Assembly (NCBI RefSeq): GCF_001499905.1
Contig: NZ_LQIS01000012.1
Location: 1-64,000 of the forward strand
DNA: 64,000 nucleotides
Direction: 5' to 3'
From: Mycobacterium sp. GA-1285
Lineage (GTDB): Bacteria; Actinomycetota; Actinomycetes; Mycobacteriales; Mycobacteriaceae
The notes beneath the pieces are model-generated. The model saw nothing but the letters and a program-made list of their open reading frames with translations, was not told where the DNA came from and searched no databases. The position numbers and the translations under genes are program-made. The stretch's first letter is position 1; each line of letters begins with the position of its first letter. Below, one piece after another: positions 52,633-62,130 of the stretch.

Positions 52633-53337
52633 ATGCTCACCGCATTGCTCTGGGGTGGCGTCGCGGCAGCCTCGTTGATCATCGGCGCACTCGCCGGGGT
52701 CGCACGGGACTGGAACGCGCGGCTGATCGGTCTGGTCCTCGGCTTCGGCGCCGGAGCGTTGGTTGCCAGCATCTCGTTCGAACTGGCCGAGGAGGGTTTC
52801 AACGTCGGCGGGGCCGTTCCCGTCGCCCTGGGTCTGGCGATCGGAGGCGTCGTGTTCTTCCTCGCCGACAAGGGGGTCGCCCGGATCGGCGGTCGAAACG
52901 GGGGCGCCGCGGGTCTGCCCCTCGGTTTGGGTGCGTTGCTCGACGGTATACCCGAGCAGGCGGTACTGGGCATCGGGATCGCCGGTGGCGGCGCGGTTAG
53001 CGCGTCGCTACTCGTCGCGATCTTCGTCTCCAACCTTCCCGAGGCGGTCGGGTCGGCCAGCGACCTGAAGGCCGCAGGCACACCACGGCAGCGGATCGTG
53101 GTCGGCTGGATCGCCGTGGCGCTGCTGTGCACGCTGGCCACGCTGGCCGGATACCAGTTGCAGGAAACGGCGGGCCGCCAATTACAAGGCGCAATAGACG
53201 GTTTCGCCGCGGGCGCCTTGCTCGTCATGCTGGTCACGTCGATGATCCCCGAAGCCACCGAGAAAGCTCGCGATCAGGCGGGACTGGCCGCGGTGCTGGG
53301 GTTCGCCGTCGCCGCCGGGTTGTCCCTGAGTAGCTAG
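52633..53337 (+). CDS. ZIP-family metal transporter
   Basis: Protein of 234 residues with about seven to eight membrane segments. The family motifs are in helix IV-V: ALLDGIPEQAVLGIGI and FVSNLPEAVGSAS, where polar and acidic residues build the transport path. The usual His of ZIP helix IV is replaced by Asp-Gly-Ile-Pro-Glu, as in a ZIP-like subgroup. The expected cargo is Zn, Fe or Mn, direction by gradient. It directly follows the second DUF4383 gene and lies 1.2 kb from the Cys/His-rich peptide gene, which hints at a metal-related group. Confidence 0.82.
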   Translation: MLTALLWGGVAAASLIIGALAGVARDWNARLIGLVLGFGAGALVASISFELAEEGFNVGGAVPVALGLAIGGVVFFLADKGVARIGGRNGGAAGLPLGLGALLDGIPEQAVLGIGIAGGGAVSASLLVAIFVSNLPEAVGSASDLKAAGTPRQRIVVGWIAVALLCTLATLAGYQLQETAGRQLQGAIDGFAAGALLVMLVTSMIPEATEKARDQAGLAAVLGFAVAAGLSLSS

Positions 53338-53414
53338 ACGTCTGGGCTTCGTTGTGTCCCAGTCCTTCACGCGAAAGCCACGCGCACGTCTTCGACACAT
53401 GGTTGTCTGGATGA

Positions 53415-54635
53415 GTGAACACGGCGGTCGCGCCGGACACGGGCGCTCGACGCACACTGAACTTGGCACTGGCGACGTGGGTCTCGGCCATCAACTTCTG
53501 GGCGTGGAACATGATCGGCCCGCTGTCCACCACGTACGCCGGCGATCTGTCGCTGAGCAGCGCCGAGGCCTCGATGCTGGTGGCCACACCGATCCTGGTG
53601 GGCGCGCTGGGGCGGATCGTCGTGGGTTCGCTGACCGACCGGTTCGGCGGCCGCGCGTTGTTCATCGCGATCTCCCTGATCTCGATCGTGCCGGTGCTGG
53701 CGGTCGGCGCCGCAGGTTCGGCGGGGTCGTATCCGATGCTGCTGGTGTGCGGCTTCTTCCTGGGTATCGCGGGGACGATCTTCGCCGTCGGGATTCCGTT
53801 CGCCAACAACTGGTATGACCCGTCGCGCCGCGGATTCGCCACCGGGGTCTTCGGGATGGGGATGGTGGGCACCGCGCTCTCGGCGTTCTTCACGCCGCGG
53901 TTCGTCGGATGGTTCGGGCTGTTTCCCACCCATGTGATCATTGCGGTCGCGTTGGCGCTGACCGCGGGGGTGTGCCTGCTGGTGATGCGCGACTCACCGA
54001 CCTTTGCCCCCAATACCGACCGGGTGCTGCCCAAGTTGAAGGCGGCGGCCAAGCTTCGCGTCACGTGGGAGATGTCGTTCCTCTACGCGATCGTGTTCGG
54101 CGGGTTCGTGGCGTTCAGCAACTATCTGCCCACCTACATCAAGACGATCTACCACTTCTCCGCCGTCGACGCCGGCGCGCGCACGGCGGGGTTCGCACTG
54201 GCCGCCGTCCTCGCGCGTCCGGTCGGCGGGGCGCTGGCCGACCGCATCGCGCCGAAGTACGTCGTGCTGGGCTCCTTCGGCGGCACCGCACTGATGGCGC
54301 TGATCGCCATGCTGCAACCGCCGCCGGACGTGTGGTCAGCCGTCACGTTCATCGCGCTGGCGGTGTTCCTCGGCATCGGCACCGGCGGCGTGTTCGCATG
54401 GGTGGCCCGCCGGTCACCGCCGAAGTCCGTCGGCTCGATCACCGGAATCGTCTCGGCCGCCGGTGGTTTGGGCGGCTACTTCCCGCCGCTGGTGATGGGC
54501 TCGACCTACGACGCGGTCGAGAACGACTACTCCGTCGGCTTGATCCTGCTCGTGGCGACCGCGCTGATCGCGTTCGCCTACACCGCACTGCGGCTGCACG
54601 CTCACGAGCCGCAACCGAAGGAGGCCACACGGTGA
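53415..54635 (+). CDS. narK: Nitrate/nitrite transporter NarK
   Basis: Major facilitator protein of 406 residues with 12 membrane segments. The loop motif GSLTDRFGGR and the nitrate signature-like glycine-rich stretch GIAGTIFAVGIPFANNWY in helix 5, with a second one (TGIVSAAGGLGGYFPP) in helix 11, identify the NNP family. It brings in nitrate and exports nitrite for the reductase encoded next. The start is GTG at 53415. The stop overlaps the narG start (GTGA), coupling transport to enzyme synthesis. Confidence 0.9.
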   Translation: MNTAVAPDTGARRTLNLALATWVSAINFWAWNMIGPLSTTYAGDLSLSSAEASMLVATPILVGALGRIVVGSLTDRFGGRALFIAISLISIVPVLAVGAAGSAGSYPMLLVCGFFLGIAGTIFAVGIPFANNWYDPSRRGFATGVFGMGMVGTALSAFFTPRFVGWFGLFPTHVIIAVALALTAGVCLLVMRDSPTFAPNTDRVLPKLKAAAKLRVTWEMSFLYAIVFGGFVAFSNYLPTYIKTIYHFSAVDAGARTAGFALAAVLARPVGGALADRIAPKYVVLGSFGGTALMALIAMLQPPPDVWSAVTFIALAVFLGIGTGGVFAWVARRSPPKSVGSITGIVSAAGGLGGYFPPLVMGSTYDAVENDYSVGLILLVATALIAFAYTALRLHAHEPQPKEATR

Positions 54636-57600
54636 CGATCACTCCGCCGCACATCGGCGGCCCGATCGAAGAACTGCTCGAGCGCAGCGGCCGATTCTTC
54701 ACTCCCGGTGAGGCTTCCGACGACGGGCGGACCATCCACCGTCGTGGGGGACGCGAAGGCGACATCTTCTACCGCGACCGATGGAGCCACGACAAGGTGG
54801 TCCGCTCCACGCACGGCGTGAACTGCACCGGTTCGTGCTCGTGGAAGATCTACGTCAAGGACGGCATCATCACCTGGGAGACCCAGGAGACCGATTACCC
54901 GTCGGTGGGGCCGGACAGACCGGAGTACGAGCCGCGCGGTTGTCCGCGCGGCGCGGCGTTCTCCTGGTACACCTATTCGCCGACGCGGGTGCGTTACCCG
55001 TACGCGCGTGGCGAACTCGTCCGGATGTACCGCGAGGCGAAGTCGCGTCTGTCGGATCCGGTCTTCGCGTGGGCCGACATCCAGAACGACCCCGAACGCC
55101 GCCGCCGCTACCAACGGGCCAGGGGCAAAGGCGGTCTGGTGCGGGTCAGTTGGGCCGAGGCGACCGAGATGATCGCGGCCGCCCACGTGCACGCGATCAA
55201 GCGCTACGGGCCCGACCGGATAGCGGGGTTCTCCCCCATTCCCGCGATGTCCATGGTGTCCTTCGCCGCAGGGTCGCGCTTCATCGAACTGCTCGGCGGC
55301 GTGATGACGTCGTTCTACGACTGGTACGCCGACCTTCCCGTGGCCTCCCCGCAAGTCTTCGGCGACCAGACCGACGTACCGGAATCCGGCGACTGGTGGG
55401 ACGCCTCGTATCTCATGATGTGGGGTTCCAATGTGCCGGTCACCCGCACGCCGGACGCGCACTGGATGACCGAGGTGCGCTACCGCGGCACGAAGGTCGT
55501 CAGCGTCAGCCCCGACTACGCCGACAACACCAAGTTCGCCGACGAGTGGATGCCGTGCGCAGCGGGCACCGACGGTGCGTTGGCCATGGCGATGGGCCAC
55601 GTGGTGCTGTCGGAATTCTTTGTCAGACAGCGCGTTCCGTTCTTCGTCGACTACGTCCGCAAGTTCACCGATCTACCGTTCCTGGTCAAGCTCGAGGACC
55701 GCGACGGCCGGCTCGTTCCCGGCAAGAACCTGACCGCGGCCGACCTCGGCGGTGAAGCGGCGGCACAGGAGAACGCGGCGTTCAAACCGGTGTTCCTCGA
55801 CGCGGCCACCGACTCCGTCGCCGTTCCACACGGCTCACTGGGATTCCGCTTCGGCGACGACGGCGTCACCAAGTGGAACCTCGAACTGGGTGACCTCGTA
55901 CCGGCGTTGACGGTGCTGTTCACCGAGGGCGGCGAAACAGCCGAAATCACGCTGCCGCGCTTCGACACCTTCGACGGCCACGGCGAGACGCTGGTTCGCG
56001 GCGTGCCGGTGCGACGGGCCGGCGAACACCTGGTGTGCACGGTGTTCGACCTCATGCTGGCGCAGTACGGCGTGGCCCGACCCGACCTGCCCGGCGACTG
56101 GCCCGCCGGCTACGACGATCCCAAGCCGTACACCCCGGCCTGGCAGGAGGCGATCACCGGAGTGGCCGCGTCCCAAGCGATTCGGATCGCTACCGAGTTC
56201 GCGCGCAACGCCGAGGAATCCGGTGGCCGGTCGATGATCATCATGGGCGCCGGGATATGCCAGTGGTTCCACGGCGATGCCACCTACCGGGCGGTGCTGG
56301 CGCTGGTGTTGCTGACCGGTGCGATGGGCCGCAACGGCGGCGGCTGGGCGCACTATGTCGGGCAGGAGAAGTGCCGCCCCGTGACGGGATGGTCGGCGCT
56401 GGCCATGGCCACCGACTGGGCGAGGCCGCCGCGACAGATGCCGGGCACCTCGTACTGGTACGCCCACACGGATCAGTGGCGTTACGACGGCTACCGGGCC
56501 GACGCGCTGTCCAGCCCGCTGGGCCGCGGCCGGTTCCGGAACCGCCACACCATGGATGTGCTCGCCGCGTCGACCGCGATGGGCTGGAGCCCGTTCTATC
56601 CCCAGTTCGACCGCTCGAGTCTCGACGTCGCCGACGAGGCCCGCGCCGCCGGTCAGGACATCTCCACCTATGTCACCGAGAAGCTCGCCGAAGGCCGGCT
56701 CAAACTCGCAGTCACCGACCCGGACAACCCGGCGAACTGGCCTCGGGTGCTGTCGGTCTGGCGGGCCAACCTGCTGGGCTCGTCGAGTAAGGGCAACGAG
56801 TACTTCCTGCGTCATCTGCTCGGCACCGACTCGAATCTTCGAGCCGAGCCGACGCCGGAAGCGATGCGGCCCAACGACATTACGTGGACGGACGAGATCC
56901 CCGAGGGCAAGCTCGACATGCTGATGTCGATCGACTTCCGAATGACCTCGACGACGTTGTTGTCCGACGTGGTGCTGCCCGCGGCCACCTGGTACGAGAA
57001 GCACGACCTGTCCAGCACCGACATGCACCCTTACGTGCACGCGTTCAACCCGGCCGTCGACCCGCCCTGGGAAACCCATTCCGACTTCGAGGCGTTCGGC
57101 GCGATCGCCCGGGTGTTCAGCGCGCTGGCGGCCAAGCATCTGGGTGTGCGCTCCGATGTGGTGCTCGGCGCGATGCAGCACGACACACCCGGCGCGATGG
57201 CGTATCCCGGTGGCGTGGAGAAGGATTGGCGCGCCGACGGGAGCATCCCGGTACCCGGTAAGACGATGGCCCCGATGGCGGTGGTGGAGCGTGACTACCC
57301 GGCGGTCGCCGAGAAGTGGGCGGCGTTGGGGCCGCTCGTGGAGAAACTGGGGCTGACCACCAAGGGTGTCACCGTCCGTCCCGACAAGGAGGTCGACGAG
57401 CTGGCGGCCAAGTTCGGTGTGATGAACTCCGGTCGCGCTCAGGGACGTGCGGCGATCAACACCGCAGAACGGATGGCCGAGGCCATTCTGGCGCTGTCCG
57501 GGACCAGCAACGGACGGCTGGCCGTCGAGGGGTTCCGCGAATTGGAGCGGCGGACCGGGCGCCGACTGGTCCATCTGGCCGGCGGCAGTGAGGAGCGCCG

Positions 57601-58327
57601 CATCACGTTCGCCGACACCCAGGCGCGGCCGGTTCCGGTGATCACCAGCCCGGAGTGGTCGGGCAGCGAGACCGGTGGGCGCCGCTATGCACCCTTCACC
57701 GTCAACATCGAGGAGCTCAAACCGTTTCACACGCTGACCGGCCGGATGCACTTCTATTTGGACCACGACTGGCTGGAGGAACTCGGCGAGCAGTTGCCGA
57801 TCTACCGTCCGCCGCTGGACATGTCGCGGTTGTTCGGCGAGTCGGCGGTGGGTGAGCGCGACGGTGTGGCGCTGACGGTCCGTTACCTGACGCCGCATTC
57901 GAAGTGGTCGATCCACTCGGAGTACCAGGACAACCTGTTCATGCTGTCGTTGTCGCGCGGGGGGCCGACGATGTGGATGAGCCCGGCCGATGCGTCCAAG
58001 ATCGCGGTGCGCGACAACGACTGGGTGGAGGCGGTGAACCGCAACGGCGTGTTGGTGTGCCGGGCCATCGTGTCACACCGGATGCCTGAGGGCGTGGTGT
58101 TCGTCTACCACGTGCAGGAGCGGGTGATCGACGTGCCGCTCAGCGAGACGACCGGGAAGCGCGGCGGTATCCACAACTCGCTGACCCGGCTGCTGATCAA
58201 GCCGAGCCATCTGGCAGGCGGATACGCCCAGATGGCGTTCGCGTTCAACTATCTCGGGCCGACCGGCAACCAGCGCGACGAGGTGACCGTCGTCCGGCGG
58301 CGCAGCCAGGAGGTGGTCTACCAATGA
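54632..58327 (+). CDS. narG: Respiratory nitrate reductase alpha subunit NarG
   Basis: Molybdopterin-dependent catalytic subunit of 1231 residues, reducing nitrate to nitrite on the cytosolic face with electrons from quinol. The FS0 iron-sulfur site has the NarG-typical His first ligand in HGVNCTGSCSW. The Mo-binding Asp is in QTDVPESGDW, and WGSNVPVTRTPDAHW follows. There is no twin-arginine signal, as expected for cytoplasmic NarG. The GTG at 54632 has a GAAGGAGG site; the open frame upstream is only a shadow of narK. The stop overlaps narH by 4 bp. Confidence 0.96.
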   Translation: MTITPPHIGGPIEELLERSGRFFTPGEASDDGRTIHRRGGREGDIFYRDRWSHDKVVRSTHGVNCTGSCSWKIYVKDGIITWETQETDYPSVGPDRPEYEPRGCPRGAAFSWYTYSPTRVRYPYARGELVRMYREAKSRLSDPVFAWADIQNDPERRRRYQRARGKGGLVRVSWAEATEMIAAAHVHAIKRYGPDRIAGFSPIPAMSMVSFAAGSRFIELLGGVMTSFYDWYADLPVASPQVFGDQTDVPESGDWWDASYLMMWGSNVPVTRTPDAHWMTEVRYRGTKVVSVSPDYADNTKFADEWMPCAAGTDGALAMAMGHVVLSEFFVRQRVPFFVDYVRKFTDLPFLVKLEDRDGRLVPGKNLTAADLGGEAAAQENAAFKPVFLDAATDSVAVPHGSLGFRFGDDGVTKWNLELGDLVPALTVLFTEGGETAEITLPRFDTFDGHGETLVRGVPVRRAGEHLVCTVFDLMLAQYGVARPDLPGDWPAGYDDPKPYTPAWQEAITGVAASQAIRIATEFARNAEESGGRSMIIMGAGICQWFHGDATYRAVLALVLLTGAMGRNGGGWAHYVGQEKCRPVTGWSALAMATDWARPPRQMPGTSYWYAHTDQWRYDGYRADALSSPLGRGRFRNRHTMDVLAASTAMGWSPFYPQFDRSSLDVADEARAAGQDISTYVTEKLAEGRLKLAVTDPDNPANWPRVLSVWRANLLGSSSKGNEYFLRHLLGTDSNLRAEPTPEAMRPNDITWTDEIPEGKLDMLMSIDFRMTSTTLLSDVVLPAATWYEKHDLSSTDMHPYVHAFNPAVDPPWETHSDFEAFGAIARVFSALAAKHLGVRSDVVLGAMQHDTPGAMAYPGGVEKDWRADGSIPVPGKTMAPMAVVERDYPAVAEKWAALGPLVEKLGLTTKGVTVRPDKEVDELAAKFGVMNSGRAQGRAAINTAERMAEAILALSGTSNGRLAVEGFRELERRTGRRLVHLAGGSEERRITFADTQARPVPVITSPEWSGSETGGRRYAPFTVNIEELKPFHTLTGRMHFYLDHDWLEELGEQLPIYRPPLDMSRLFGESAVGERDGVALTVRYLTPHSKWSIHSEYQDNLFMLSLSRGGPTMWMSPADASKIAVRDNDWVEAVNRNGVLVCRAIVSHRMPEGVVFVYHVQERVIDVPLSETTGKRGGIHNSLTRLLIKPSHLAGGYAQMAFAFNYLGPTGNQRDEVTVVRRRSQEVVYQ

Positions 58328-59991
58328 AAGTCATGGCGCAGATGGCGATGGTGATGAACCTCGACAAGTGCATCGGCTGCCATACCTGCTCGGTGACCTG
58401 CAAACAGGCCTGGACCAATCGGCCCGGTACCGAGTACGTCTGGTTCAACAACGTCGAAACCCGCCCAGGACAAGGCTATCCGCGAACCTATGAGGATCAG
58501 GAGCGGTGGCGTGGCGGATGGATACGCGACCGCAGAGGTCGGTTGAGGCTGCGCGACGGCGGCCGGCTGAACAAACTGTTGCGGATCTTCGCGAACCCCA
58601 AGATGCCCAGCATCAACGACTACTACGAGCCGTGGACCTACGACTACGAAAACCTGACGAACGCACCTCTGGGCGAGCACATGCCGGTGGCGCCGCCCCG
58701 GAGCCTGATCAGCGGTGAGCCGATGAAGGTCGAATGGTCGGCGAACTGGGACGACAACCTCGGCGGCTCACCGGAGATCGTGTCCGGAGATCCGGTGCTG
58801 CGCAAGGTCAACGAGCAGGTCCGCCTCGAACTCGAGCAGACGTACATGTTCTACCTGCCGCGGATCTGCGAGCACTGCCTGAATCCCTCGTGCGTCGCGT
58901 CGTGCCCGTCGGGGGCGCTCTACAAGCGCTCCGAGGACGGCATCGTCCTCGTCGACCAGGACCGCTGCCGGGGCTGGCGAATGTGTGTCTCCGGATGTCC
59001 TTACAAGAAGGTGTATTTCAACCACAAGACCGGTAAGGCCGAGAAGTGCACGTTCTGCTACCCGCGCATCGAGGTCGGCTTGCCGACGGTGTGCTCGGAG
59101 ACCTGCGTCGGCCGGCTGCGGTATCTGGGCCTGGTGTTCTACGACGTCGACCGGGTACTCGAGGCGGCGGCGACCGAGAACGACACCGACCTGTACGAAG
59201 CGCAGAAGTCGATCATCCTCGACCCGCACGATCCCGAGGTCATCGCGGGCGCCCGCGCGGAGGGCATCTCCGAGGAGTGGATCGAGGCCGCCCAACGCTC
59301 ACCGGTGTACGCACTGATCCACCGCTTTCAGGTCGCGCTGCCACTGCATCCCGAGTACCGGACCATGCCCATGGTCTGGTACATCCCGCCCCTGTCCCCC
59401 GTGGTCGACGCGGTCGCCCGCGACGGCCATGACGGCGAGGCACTCGGAAACCTGTTCGGTGCCCTGGAGGCGCTGCGCATCCCGATCGAGTACCTCGCCG
59501 GGCTGTTCACCGCCGGGGACACCGCGGTGGTGGAAGGCGTGCTGCGACGCCTTGCCGCGATGAGGTCCTACATGCGCGACATCAACCTGGGGCGGCAGAC
59601 CCAACCGCACATCCCCCAGGCGGTCGGCATGTCCGAGGAACAGATCTACGAGATGTACCGCCTGCTCGCCCTCGCGAAATACGAAGAGCGCTACGTCATT
59701 CCGACCGCATACATCGCCGATGCCCACGCCCTGGAGGCGCAGGCGCTCGAGGAGCCCGGCTGCTCACTGTCCTTCGAGGGCGGACCCGGCATGTACGAGT
59801 CGGGTCCGTTCGGTGAGGCCAGCGGCGCCCCGGTGCCCGTCGCGGTCGAGAGCTTCCATGCGCTGCACCATCGCCAGACGAGTGAGGGCATCGCGGTCAC
59901 CGAGTCGCGCCCGTCGCGGGTGAACCTGCTCAACTGGGACGGCCGGGGCGAACCCAGTGGAATCTTTCCCGAGCGGAGCGCAGATCGATGA
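58324..59991 (+). CDS. narH: Respiratory nitrate reductase beta subunit NarH
   Basis: Electron-transfer subunit of 555 residues with four iron-sulfur clusters. The cysteine groups are CIGCHTCSVTC near the start, CEHCLNPSCVASC (about 182-194), CRGWRMCVSGC, with the Trp that marks the [3Fe-4S] cluster, and CTFC...CSETC. It passes electrons from NarI haem to NarG. It is coupled to narG and narJ by ATGA overlaps. The C-terminal 60 residues are less conserved. Confidence 0.96.
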   Translation: MKVMAQMAMVMNLDKCIGCHTCSVTCKQAWTNRPGTEYVWFNNVETRPGQGYPRTYEDQERWRGGWIRDRRGRLRLRDGGRLNKLLRIFANPKMPSINDYYEPWTYDYENLTNAPLGEHMPVAPPRSLISGEPMKVEWSANWDDNLGGSPEIVSGDPVLRKVNEQVRLELEQTYMFYLPRICEHCLNPSCVASCPSGALYKRSEDGIVLVDQDRCRGWRMCVSGCPYKKVYFNHKTGKAEKCTFCYPRIEVGLPTVCSETCVGRLRYLGLVFYDVDRVLEAAATENDTDLYEAQKSIILDPHDPEVIAGARAEGISEEWIEAAQRSPVYALIHRFQVALPLHPEYRTMPMVWYIPPLSPVVDAVARDGHDGEALGNLFGALEALRIPIEYLAGLFTAGDTAVVEGVLRRLAAMRSYMRDINLGRQTQPHIPQAVGMSEEQIYEMYRLLALAKYEERYVIPTAYIADAHALEAQALEEPGCSLSFEGGPGMYESGPFGEASGAPVPVAVESFHALHHRQTSEGIAVTESRPSRVNLLNWDGRGEPSGIFPERSADR

Positions 59992-60641
59992 AACTGCTCC
60001 GGAGCAGACGGGAATCCACCCTCGAACATCGCCTCGTGTGGCAGGCGGCCGCCTTGCTGCTGACCTATCCGGACGAGCAGCACGCCGAGCGGCTGACCAC
60101 CGTCGAGGAAATGCTGAACCACCTCCCGGCCGCGCACGCAAACCTCCTCGCGAGCACCGTCACGGCGTTGCGGACCAAGGACCCGATGCAGGCGCAGGTC
60201 GACTATGTGGACACCTTCGACATGCGACGGCGCACCACGATGTATCTGACGTACTGGACGGCGGGAGACACCCGCAACCGCGGCAACCACATGCTGGCGT
60301 TCGCTCGCGCCTACCGGCAGGCCGGCGTCGACCCGCCACGACGCGAGGCCCCCGACTACCTGCCGGTGGTGCTGGAGTTCGCCGCGACCGTCGACCCAGA
60401 AGCGGGGCGGCGCCTGCTCGTCGAGCACCGGGCTCCGATCGACCTGCTGCGCGATGCGTTGGAGCAGTCCGCGTCCCCCTACGTACACGCCGTGGCCGCC
60501 GTCTGCAGCACCCTTCCGGCCCGGACCGAGCAGGACATCCAACGGGCTCAGCGGCTGGCCGCTGCCGGCCCACCGACCGAATCGGTTGGCCTGGAACCCT
60601 TTACATTGACCGTGCCGCCACGACGCGCGCAAGGAGTTTGA
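59988..60641 (+). CDS. narJ: Nitrate reductase assembly chaperone NarJ
   Basis: Redox-enzyme maturation chaperone of 217 residues, TorD/NarJ type, needed for cofactor insertion into NarG and membrane attachment; it is not part of the final enzyme. The segment VDYVDTFDMRRRTTMYLTYW is the conserved family core (given to 20 residues). It is all-helical and lacks membrane segments. It overlaps narH by 4 bp and ends 1 bp before narI. Confidence 0.92.
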   Translation: MKLLRSRRESTLEHRLVWQAAALLLTYPDEQHAERLTTVEEMLNHLPAAHANLLASTVTALRTKDPMQAQVDYVDTFDMRRRTTMYLTYWTAGDTRNRGNHMLAFARAYRQAGVDPPRREAPDYLPVVLEFAATVDPEAGRRLLVEHRAPIDLLRDALEQSASPYVHAVAAVCSTLPARTEQDIQRAQRLAAAGPPTESVGLEPFTLTVPPRRAQGV

Positions 60642-60642
60642 C

Positions 60643-61374
60643 ATGTCGGGCTGGGAGATCTTCTGGGATGTGGTGCCGTACGTGACGCTGGCGATCGTCG
60701 CGGTGGGGATCTGGTGGCGGTACCGCTACGACAAGTTCGGCTGGACCACCCGTTCGTCGCAACTGTACGAATCACGGCTGTTGCGCATCGGCAGCCCGAT
60801 GTTCCACTTCGGTATTCTGGTGGTGATCGTCGGACACATCATCGGGTTGGTGATCCCTGAATCATGGACCGACGCAATCGGACTCAGCGATCACGCCTAC
60901 CATGTCCAGGCGATGGTGCTCGGCGCGATCGCCGGTGTCACCACGCTGACGGGTATCGCGTTGCTGGTTTTCCGCCGCCGCACCACCGGCCCGGTGTTCC
61001 TCGCCACCACCGCCAACGACAAGGTGATGTATCTGGTCCTGGTGCTGGCCATCGTCGCGGGCCTGTCATGCACACTGATCGGCGCGACCCCTGTCGGCGC
61101 CGAGCACGACTACCGGCAGACGGTGTCGCCGTGGTTCCGGTCCATCTGGATCCTGCAACCGCGCGGCGACCTGATGGCCCAGGCGCCGCTGTGGTTCCAC
61201 ATCCACGTGATCATCGCGCTGGTGCTGTTCTGCCTCTGGCCGTTCACCCGGCTGGTGCACGTGTTCAGCGCACCGATCGGCTACCTGTTCCGGCCCTACA
61301 TCGTCTATCGCAGCCGCGATGTCGTCGACGAGGGCGAGTTGGTCGGAGCGCGCCCGCATCGCCGCGGTTGGTGA
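60643..61374 (+). CDS. narI: Respiratory nitrate reductase gamma subunit NarI
   Basis: Di-haem cytochrome b of 243 residues with five membrane helices, oxidising quinol at the outer face. Haem-ligand histidines are visible in FHFGILVVIVGHIIG and in LWFHIHVIIALVLF / RLVHVF. The AAGGAG site precedes the ATG. It is the last gene of narKGHJI and converges on the HTH regulator gene with a 1-bp gap. Confidence 0.94.
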   Translation: MSGWEIFWDVVPYVTLAIVAVGIWWRYRYDKFGWTTRSSQLYESRLLRIGSPMFHFGILVVIVGHIIGLVIPESWTDAIGLSDHAYHVQAMVLGAIAGVTTLTGIALLVFRRRTTGPVFLATTANDKVMYLVLVLAIVAGLSCTLIGATPVGAEHDYRQTVSPWFRSIWILQPRGDLMAQAPLWFHIHVIIALVLFCLWPFTRLVHVFSAPIGYLFRPYIVYRSRDVVDEGELVGARPHRRGW

Positions 61375-61375
61375 G

Positions 61376-62038
61376 TCAGGCGCCGTGCACCAGCACGCAG
61401 CACCGGCCTTGCCGAGGGCTGAGTTCCGCACGCGCGCCGGGCGCTGAACTGCCGTCGATCACACCCTCGACCAGCTGGAGGTTCAGCCCGCAGACGACCT
61501 CCAGATGGTCCTTCGCCACCGAGTGAAACGGGCAGTTGCGCAAGGTGATAGAGCCGTCGGCATCCGATTGGGGTAGATATCCGCAGTCGCGCAGCGCGGC
61601 CACCATGTCACCGTCGGCGTCGACCGCAGCCTGCCGCCCGGTTGCGCGGGCGGCCGTGCTCAGGGCCGACCGCACCGCTCCCCCGGCGTCCTGCTCGATC
61701 GACGAGACCAGCAGCCGAGCGAGCAGCAGGTAGTCGCGCGGCGGGACGCTGACGACGATCTCGTCCGCGGTCCGGGTGTAGAGCTTGGCGGGGCGCCCGG
61801 CGCCGGGGCCGCCCCGCCCGGCGGGGCGCTGATAACTGACGGCAAGCAACCCCCCGTCGGCGAGTTTGTCCAAGTGATAGGCGGCCAGGGTGCGACCGAT
61901 CCCGACTGCCGCGGCGGCCGCCTCCCTCGAGATCGGCTCGTCGCGCTCCACGACGTACTCGTACAGCCGACGGCGAACCGGATCGTCCAGGCTGGTCAAT
62001 GCCGCCAAGGAGGCGGGGTCGGTGAACTGCGCGGCCAC
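61376..62038 (-). CDS. ArsR/SufR-like HTH regulator with C-terminal cysteines
   Basis: Regulator of 220 residues, COG2345 type. A winged helix (SREAAAAAVGIGRTLAAYHL) is followed by a ligand domain and a C-terminal cysteine set: RNCPFH, EVVCGLN and GRCCVLV. The spacing suits an iron-sulfur cluster or metal as in SufR-type sensors. It begins with GTG and is divergent from the DoxX gene over 92 bp, and its end meets narI. It may sense O2, NO or metals and control the DoxX gene, and perhaps the nitrate operon; this is inference. Confidence 0.82.
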   Translation of the reverse strand: MAAQFTDPASLAALTSLDDPVRRRLYEYVVERDEPISREAAAAAVGIGRTLAAYHLDKLADGGLLAVSYQRPAGRGGPGAGRPAKLYTRTADEIVVSVPPRDYLLLARLLVSSIEQDAGGAVRSALSTAARATGRQAAVDADGDMVAALRDCGYLPQSDADGSITLRNCPFHSVAKDHLEVVCGLNLQLVEGVIDGSSAPGARAELSPRQGRCCVLVHGA

Positions 62039-62130
62039 CGGGAAATTCTATCACCAAAAACTCTTGACAAAATCCGACAGGAGGTGTGCTCTAAAGGGCA
62101 TAACATTTGTTTATAGAAAGGAACGGCGTC

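Noticed and set aside
53909..54631. Upstream extension of the NarG frame
   Set aside because: It overlaps narK in another frame; the conserved NarG N-terminus begins at the GTG coupled to the narK stop.
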